NCBI GenBank assembly: GCA_949130485.1
Contig: OX422185.1
Span: 1,534,304 to 1,598,303 of the forward strand
Length of the DNA stretch: 64,000 nt
Source: Agelas oroides
Lineage: Eukaryota > Porifera > Demospongiae > Agelasida > Agelasidae
Reading direction: 5' to 3'
The translations under genes were made by a program, and so were the position numbers. Of the stretch, positions 1 through 9,100 are shown piece by piece (the first letter of the stretch is position 1; each line of letters starts with the position of its first letter). The notes under the pieces are model-generated. The model ran no database searches. It was not told where the DNA came from and was given only the letters and a program-made list of their open reading frames with translations.

Positions 1-83
1 TATATGGAAACTTCAGTCTGCTACACTAACTGGAACTTCCATAAAACAAATTGTCGTCATGATAATCTTAACACCCCTCTCAC

Positions 84-185
84 CTCTAGGGCAAGGTCCA
101 TCACAGGGGATACATTGTCCCTCTCTTGAAAAGTGGTTCGCTGGACAGCGAAGTAGACAGTTTCCACCAAGTTCAAACAGACCCA
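84..185 (-). CDS. Gene A exon 6: Cys-rich region 1, last readable exon
   Basis: 102 nt exon, acceptor CCCCAG at 186-187, donor GAG|GTGAGA at 83. It encodes GLFELGGNCLLRCPANHF, then SREGQCIPCDGPCPRG. The matching exons in B (32256-32357) and C (55872-55973) are also 102 nt. The acceptor is preceded in transcription order by a long polypyrimidine tract (186-370). The next exon (start of L2) would lie left of the window. Confidence 0.85.
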
Positions 186-3100
186 CTGGGGAGTGAGGGG
201 GAGAGAGGAGAGGGAGGAAGGGATGCAGGGAGAAATGGAAGAAGAAAGAAGGGACAAAGAAGAGCAAGGAGATAGTGAAGAAGGATGAGGGAGGACGGAA
301 AGAAGGGAGATTGAGAAGAGGGAAGGGGGGGAGAGGGAAGGAGAGGAAGGGAAGGGAGAGAAGTTGGAAGGAGGAACACAGTTAAAGGCAATGATTACTA
401 AAAACATTAGGTGCACACAAACAAGGTGACGGTGAAACATTAACAGGGAAGAAGGCCATTGGAGGGAGATGAACTGAAAGTGAAGGGTAAAACACCAACA
501 ATGAATGGTATTACATAGAGTGTTAACAGATGGTATCCTGCAGCAGCAGGAGCTGAGCATTTCCTGCACAGTTACCATCCCCAGGATGCAAACTGACCAC
601 AAAGTCACCACCACACACTGACCAATCAGATTACCCTAGAGTGGAAACTGCATGACCAATCACATTGCTCACCTGGGCACTCCAGCACACAGAGGTCTCC
701 AGCAGCCAGACGAAAGTCTGGATTGGGTACAACTCGGAACAAGTTTGGGTCATAGATCCTAGCTGGGGGACACTGGGTCACACATGTGCCGTTGTTTCCA
801 AAGTCATTACAAGCCTGCAGGTGGAAGGAAATTTTTGTATTAGCATGTGCATATTACATTTCTGTAAACAACTCTTGCGGAACTAATCGTAAACATTTGT
901 TTTCACTACAACAACTTACAAGACCTTAACGTAGAGCATGTACAAAGCTTTACTATCTTAATATGGTAGGTAGCCTAGAGCGTATAAGTAAGTCCGGGCC
1001 ATTGACTACATCCCATTATTTTTCTGTAAACAGTTGCTGTATGAGCTAAATTGTCTACTACCATTCTGTGACGATCAACAATTCTTGTAAGCATTTGTGG
1101 TACAGTAGTCTTGTGTAGAAATCAAAGATTACTATCTCACTAAATATTTCACTCGCATTGCTGGATTTGAAGCACTGTAGGAAGGGCTCACACACACATC
1201 AGATATTCAACCATCTACAAAGCGTGTGTGAGCCTCGCCCTTATCAGAATCAAATATGGCAATGTGATGGAAATACATGTACATACATTGAGGAACAACT
1301 CCATCTCCATACCTTTCCTACTCATCTCCTTCTGATTTTGAAGGATTTGATCAAATTTAGACTAGGTTCCTCTCAGCCTCAGCCTCAGCCTCCGAAACAG
1401 CATACCAAAGAGAATAACCGTAAGCATTTCTTGAAAGTAAAATTCCATAACAAAGGCATCGAAATGATCAACTTAAGCGGGATACTCCGTTCCAAGCAAG
1501 TTAAGGACACAATCCCAGTGTTTTTTGAGCATAACGAACCCCCAACGGTTTCTTACAAATATACCAAGACTATAGGACCCTCAGTCTTCAACTTTAAAAA
1601 AGTTACGGAGAGCATTAACCTATCCAGCAACGACTGCACAACCTGCAAATGCAGTTCATCTGCCTTTCTTTACCAGCCTTCAGGCCATGTGGTCACCGGT
1701 GACCTCAGCATCATAACCAATAGGAAACTTAGACACCTCATTAAAAAAGGCCCTAATTTTAGAGAGCAAAATAATATCAACTGGGATCTGTGTCTGAAAC
1801 TGTGCATGGAGGGAGTACACGATTATAGAAATACGTGGGCTTCTAGAGAGGGAGTAGACCCGTGCACACTCAATGAATGGGCGGGCACGGTGAAACTCCT
1901 TATTGAAAAGAACATCAAACGTCTCGAGTCTCGGGGACATAAAACAAGAAAAAGACAAGTTTTGAAAGACACTAGGTGTAGGACAGCCCTCCGGGAACTC
2001 CACAACGAAATATGTCCTGGTACCTGCAGATAAAGCTAGCAATAACATAATCATAGTCTGTAAGAAATACTACACTGAGGTGATTAGAAACGAACTAGCT
2101 GGAAAGAGTGGGAAAGCATCTACATATGTCCACTGTAGGGATTCTGTAGACCAGATTGTACAAAAACATTTAGCATACATGCATAGCACGAAGGTTAAAG
2201 TAGCAGAAGACATGAAGAGATTGCCTGGATTTTACTGGATGCCTAAACTACACAAAAATCCCTATGGACATCGCTTTATAGCAGCTTCTGCCTCCTGCAC
2301 AACCAAACCTTTATCTAAGCTGCTTACCCACTGTCTCCAGCTGATACTTTAAACATTACAAGGAATATTGCAATGGTATAGAAAGAAGAACCGGGGTAAA
2401 CTGCTTTTGGGTCATTAACAACTCCACTGAAGTGACTAATACCCTAGAAAAGTTGAGACACGCAAGAGCATTGGATAGCTTTGATTTCAGTACACTCTAT
2501 ACTAACATCCCCCATAGTCAGCTCAAAACACGCATGGAAGAGTTAATTAGAAATGCATACAATACTAGAGATGCCTCCCACATGGCCTTAGGAAAAGATT
2601 ATGCTTACTGGACTTCCAGACCTGTAGCTAATACCCGTAACTTAACGGTGAACCAGTTAGTTGAGATGTTCAATTTCTTGATAGATAACATATACATCCA
2701 GATAGGATCACCTGTCTACCAACAAACAATTGGCATCCCTATGGGTACTGATTGTGCTCCATTAGTTGCGGATCTATTTCTTTTCTCCTATGAATTTGAG
2801 TTTATGAAATCCCTAATCCGGACTGACCTCTCTGTAGCAGCTAAATTTAGTAATACTTGCAGATATATTGATGACTTGCTTACACTTAACAACCCTGATT
2901 TTCAAGCATGCATAGGCCAAATTTACCCCCCAGAATTAGAGCTTAAGCAAACTACAGAGAGCCATGACAGCTGTTCCTACCTGGATCTTAACATTAATGT
3001 CCTGAATGGTAAGTTTTGCACAGACTTGTATGATAAGAGGGATGCCTTCAACTTTTCAATAGTCAATTTTCCACACATGGATAGCAACATACCCTCAAAA

Positions 3101-6100
3101 CCAGCATACGGAGTAGTAATTTCACAGTTAGTTTGATATTTGAGGATATGTTGTAATTACCAAGATTTTGTTTACAGATCTAAACTACTCACAACCAGAT
3201 TACTTAGACAGGGATACGTATACCAAAAACTCTGTAGCACCTACAAGACCTTTGTGCATCGCTACCCCAGGACTTTACAGAAGTACGGGAGGTGCCTGAA
3301 AAACATTATTACTGAATGCATTGCCATAGCTACTGTTTAACGCACCCTGAACATGCAGTTTACTTGGCTTGGCACATTTATGCACACACAGCCTTTAAAC
3401 ACGCACTGTTTGCCTTACACTGTTTGCCTTGTGCCTTATTAACAATACTTCCGGTACCTCCAGTGCCTCTGTATGCGCGCGCGCGCACGCACGCGTCGAT
3501 AACACGTGACGATCAATCGCTACGTAAGACCTTCGAACGAAAGACAGCTGCACGAAGAACAGCTACACGAAGAGACGGTGCTTTCGAGGAGTCTCTACCG
3601 ACTTTTGAATAAGGCCAGCCACCTGACTGCATTCTGTGCATGAGATAGCAGTCCCCATCTCCCGGTCACCCCAGCGCAGCTGATGAGGCCTGGTATTGGC
3701 CGAAACGCGTCCTGCGCAGTGGGTGACTTTGCATAACATCTAGGCCTATTTTATAAGGGAGATGTGGTTCGTTGATTGTTCATACATACATTAATATGGT
3801 GGTACGTCATACATGTACATGACACTTACATGACATTGGTTTGTGCGAGGCCCCACACATCCAGCGGCACAAAGGGGGTTACAACACTGTAGCGTCCCTC
3901 CCTCTGTCTGGTAGCAGCGATCCAGTCCACACGAGGGACAGGGGGTCTTGGTCACTGTGGCACCAAGAACAGCACAATGGAAACAAAATGTGTATAGAAG
4001 TTTAGGGCAATTTTTGGGGTTCCCTGGGATTTGTTCTCCACACTAGACCACTCAGTAGACAGACTGTATTACACTCACATTCTGTGTAAAGTCTTCACTT
4101 CTCTAGGATACTTTGAACATCTGTAACATCAGCAGTATTTAATACAGAGTAGTTGGGGCGAGCCTGAGTGAGCCCCACACTAGCGTGACTGCATTGCGTA
4201 TGTGCGTGTGTATGCTTGCTTGCTTGTTTGCTTGCTTGGACAAAACAACTCTGTACCATAAATTTCAAATGAGCACATTCACATGTTTCACAAAGATTGA
4301 GTGTCCATGTACTTCAGCTAAGCTGTGAGAACGAGAGTGAAAGGCTACTGCCAGACTGTAGTGTCGGCTTACGGTTTGAGTGTGAAGCTTAACCATGTCA
4401 CCAGAGTAGCTGCTCCAGCTGGATGCATGTGTGTTCACCTACATGTGTACATGTTGGCCTTTTAGCTGTGAAAATAATGTTTTATCAGCTACTTGCTCAG
4501 CTGACTCGCCCCAGGATTATGCAGCATCTCTCTAGTATATAGAGTGGTGTACTAAACTAGTCATATGGTCCATGTAGAAACCAATATTTCCACACAAATC
4601 AATCAGGAGCTGTGTAGCCTCGTTCCCAAGCTTACTTGCAAGCAGGGGCCTATAGAAACGATGATTCATCGTAATATGAAATTTTTCCACTACACTTCAT
4701 TTGCAATATTTTATACCTTAACTGCAAAGAATTGCCACATCTTATACGAATGCAATGCAATCAATATCACACAATCCTCACATGTTTGACAGTAGATTGG
4801 TTCTGTGCTCCAGCAGTTACCTGAGCTACAACTACTGCAGTCCAGTAAGTCTGGGGGTGAGAAACATGGCAATGACCACCTGAGGCACCAGATCACCGCA
4901 TTCACACCTACCAAATTGGATAGCCATTCAGTCTTATAAGGAAGTGCTGACATTAATTATTTTCATGTTTAGCTTGTCCCAAGTATGGAGGTCAGCAATT
5001 CATAGGCGTAGGAACCGGGGGGCACCGGGGGCATGTGCCCCCCCAAGTTTTCATAAATTGCTATATATGCATGTGTAGTTACAAACTGTCCCCCCCCCCC
5101 AATCAAAAAGTCTTTCCTACACCTATGCAATTAGCTGTCATCTGAGTCAGAGCATATACACTTTCATTTGCAAGTTCAATGTTAGGTAACAAATCTCAAG
5201 AACTTGGAAACACAACAAAATTGCACCATATAGTGACATGAGCTGTTACCTGGGCAACACATAAAAATATCTCTCGTGTTGCCTAGGTGATAGTTAGGGT
5301 ATATGTGGTATAATTGGTGTCGGGCACACTCCAAATGTTAACATCCGTTCACAGATATAACAAGCTGGTCCCACTAGCTACTATATATGGTCATTAATGG
5401 CTGAAAGTGAAAGTTCTCATAGTTAGCTTTGCTGGCACTTCTATGGCCTTCTACAGTGCCTTGAAGAACCACACAGTCTTTGGACAATGTTGAATGCTTG
5501 TTGGACTGTACACGGCTGACCAAGTACACTGTTATTTGTCATTATATTCTGGTATGAGTATTAGCAATCACATCTTTGGATGATTTTGGAGCACTCTGGA
5601 CTTCTCTAAACCTCTTCTGGGCTCCTCACAGCTATATACAGTTGCTAGTTTATACAACTCACGAGAAAATCCTTTATTTGAGACAAATCATTAAACCTTG
5701 AGAAAGCTCACCACCGATGAGCGAAACATCGGGCCCATAAGCAGTGAATAAAATTTTGCCAACCCCCTCCTACTGTCCTCATCAATAAACCTATACCGCA
5801 GCGCCGCAGAGATGACGTCATTTTTGAAACTACTGCACTATACTACTCGCACCCACACCCTGAGATACGCACTTCGGTCCAGGGAAATATACACTGAGGA
5901 ACCGATTGCATCCCCGGAGATACTGTCAGAGCCCCCCCAGACGCAGGATGACAGCATCAACAGCATACAAGAGACTCCGAACAGCCAATTCAGGCTGGTA
6001 CTCTCGGTAACCCTGTGCATGCCCCGTATAAGTAGTATAGAATCTGTTAACCATAGCCCTCCCCCCTTACTGTTTAGTCCCACCCACCTCAAGCCCAGTC

Positions 6101-9100
6101 CATGCCCCTACCCCTCACTCCCCCCCAGTACCAGCCACCTCCCCCTCCACTTAGCCCCACTAACAGTCCAACCTCTTTCCATAACACCAGCCCCCAGCAT
6201 GAAGAATCCCAATCTGAATCCATTGAACTATTCAGCCCCACCCCCAGCATAATCCAGAACAAGTGGCCATCACCCCCCCCCCCCCCCCTCTCCCTCAACG
6301 ATCTCCACAGGAGAAGACATAATTTACACAATTATACGAGCCTTGCCTCAACAAATGGGAGCTACGATGTGCGTAGCAGTGTTGGCGCTTCCCCACCCAA
6401 CACCCCAACAACTATACAGGACTAATACGTATAGCTACATACACAGCCATCTACTGTATTGAAGTACATGTTACCCCTTTACCTTCCGGTCTGGGGATGC
6501 TACAAGCCAGCTCAAAATCTTTAGGGCGTAATAGACCACTTTGGACCACTCTAAACCACTCTGAAACTTCCTTAATGACTTTTGACTTTTTCAGACAATT
6601 TTTGACCTTCAAAATTACAGTTAATAGTTTATTAACAACTACAACTTATGAAGAAAGTCTTTATTGGAGACGAATCATTAAGTAACTGTAAAATTTTACA
6701 TACACAGCAGACTCCCAACAATATTGATATCATTCCCTCACCTTCCTGACTGGGGGTGTTGCAGGCCGACAACTCAACCAGCTGACCATTATCAATAATA
6801 TCATCCCAGTTCACTGTTTTGTAGTTGCACATGGAGGAGGTAGTGTTCTGGAACTGGACATCACCTCGTGTCACTTCTGTCAGGTTGGGAAGAACAAGGG
6901 CTCCAATACGAGTCTCCAACAGTACCAGGGCAAGGCCACGCCCCTCTGCTGTTGCTATAAGTTCCTCTCCACGAATGATGTGGAGGTTAGGGAGGACAAT
7001 CCGGTTCACAGTTGGTATATTCTGGAAGCGAACCACACCTGAGATTTCCTCCACATGGTAGAAGAAGTTGAATGAATCTTCTGTGAGGTTGGTGTAGTCA
7101 TCATGTCCAAACATAGCAATCTGAATGCTCCCAGTGACATGAGTGCAGCAACAGAACTGGTTGTGGAGGTTGGTTAAGATCTCCTCCACTGTGTCTCCAG
7201 GTGTAAAGGTGTCAACAGAGTACCCTACACACACAGTGTCTGTGGGAGAAAACTCATTTCAATTAATGATTTCAAAGTCCCTATATAGCTAAGGCAAGGC
7301 TAAATATTAATTATAGGGTTGCATACTGGTTGTAGCCAATCAAAAACTGGATGGTGGGAATGTGTACACAAAACCTATTACCTGGAAATGTACAATTCTT
7401 CGACTGGATTCACATGACTTTGCTGTTCTGGATAAACCCTATTACCCGGCCTGGGAATGTACAATTACTTGGCTGTTTCAGAACACAAGGGTAGGGCAAA
7501 AAGATTGGGCCTGTGAGCGGCCTGCTGTTGATGGTCAAGGGATTCATTCCTAAATACATCTGAAACAGTGCATGGTAGGCTATTGTCCCGGGTTACCTTG
7601 GTACCTAACAAATATATCGCCATGCATGGTCTCTAACACATGCTGCTGCTAGTCTAATTCCCAGACCACTTTTTTCGTGCCCACCAGAAAATTTTTTCAC
7701 ACTTGCCAAAAAGTAGTCTGGGTTAACTATCTTGCTGCTGTGTCAAATGGATCAGTGGTATGGAGTTTCACAGGCTTTTCTCTGTTGCTCGCCTAGGTAA
7801 TTTACTATCCATTGGATACAAGGCTACTGATGGAATCAGACCTCTCAGGTTTGGAGTCTCACATTTTAATCACTCTCTCCTCTGATCTTGACGGCAGACC
7901 ACGAAGCACGTAAAGTTCTCTGTGACACTAATCACAGCTCCCTTTTCATAATGCTTTCAGATCTATGTTGCGTTGGCTCCTAGAGCTCAGCTTTTCTGTC
8001 ATCAGCTTTCGAAAACCGAGTGGGAGGGAGATGAAGGGTGATAATTTGTGCAATAGCGACTGAGATGGAGCAGAGGCGTAGTGACTTGCAAATTTTCTTA
8101 GAAAGATATATACCAGTTCATACACCTCCATCTCAGTTCTGAACCGGGTAACCTCTGAGTGGTTACACCAGTTTCAGGGTTCACTGAACTCTTGAGTGTA
8201 CTATGATAGGGTTGAGAACGTGAAAATGAAGATATAGAGTAACACCAACATAAGCATATGGTTGGAATAGTTGTTCATCTACTATTAATAAATGAGCACT
8301 CTTTTTGTCCGGAATCTGTACGTTAGTGGAAACGGCTACGACTTCTCCACGACGTTGGAGTCAAATATTTTGGATTACGTAATTTGCTCACGTGCGGAAG
8401 CTTCAAGCGAAGCGAGCGATGCTCTTTTGGACTGCGGCAACGTACCAGCAGCGGCCTCACAAGAATAAGACCCATATCAGTTGCAAAACTCTGATTTTCA
8501 CGTAGATAAGTTAAAAGTGTGCTATTTCGCCGACTCGCTCAAGCTCTGTTTCCAGATATACACGTGAGTTGCAAAGACACTGCACCTTGGTTTATTGTTG
8601 CCTTGCTGGTGCCTATCATTGCATGTGGTCACCTTTTGAATTGCTTGTTGAAAGTCACTAGTTTGGAATACCTGTAGCTACTAGGCTCCATAGAAAAGCA
8701 GGATGTTGCCCCGCAATCGCCAGTAGGCGTAATGAAATCGATCGCTGCACTTAGAATCATGGAGTTTGCCTTAAGTCAAGTGAGACAACGTGGCTGTTTC
8801 CTTGGCTGCTTTTAGAAAGTCACTTGTTCTGAGAGTAAATAGATATTTATGGCAAGCCATAATGCAGTATGACCTGTTTTGTCAAAATCTCAAGACCATG
8901 TAGACCTCAAAGATGAATTGGCGTGTGATTCTGTCACATTTGAAGCTGTAGACTTCTAAGATTTATTTTCATGTTCTGTAGCTGGTGATACTGAAATACT
9001 TTTATAGTACAATGCTATACTGTGGATACAACATACTTGTATGTGAGGCCCAGGCCCGTAGCCAGGATTTTTAGATGGGGGGTTACATGGATGTCAGATG

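Larger units (their letters stand above)
1158..3790 (+). mobile_element. Penelope-like retroelement, decayed, with 3' hammerhead ribozyme
   Basis: Inserted in gene A between exons 4 and 5, opposite to the gene. Reverse-transcriptase motifs in order: PADKASNN (about 2027), FYWMPKLHKNPYGHRFIAAS (2230-2290), SFDFSTLYTNIPH (2474-2512), GIPMGTDCAPL (2730-2762), YIDD (about 2868) and LDLNINV (2983). The order and wording (F.MPKLHK, STLYTNIP, GIPMGT) match Penelope-like RTs, and the hammerhead in the 3' region is a known PLE feature. The frame is lost near 2015 and 2348, and a stop interrupts at 3137. No GIY-YIG endonuclease was recognised downstream. The 3' boundary (about 3790) comes from similarity to the relic at 54.78-54.96 kb. 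The 5' boundary is not defined. Confidence 0.78.

Noticed and set aside
57..614. 185-codon minus-strand open frame at the left edge
   Set aside because: It is out of frame with the Cys-rich exon 84-185 and dominated by translation of the polypyrimidine tract.
5717..5740. Hammerhead ribozyme at CCGATGAGCGAAAC
   Set aside because: The core deviates (CCGATGA), stem II is at most two base pairs, and no convincing stem I was found. Kept only as a weak clue for the surrounding element.
6089..6331. Gly/Trp-rich minus-strand open frame
   Set aside because: Shadow of the proline-rich sequence on the opposite strand.
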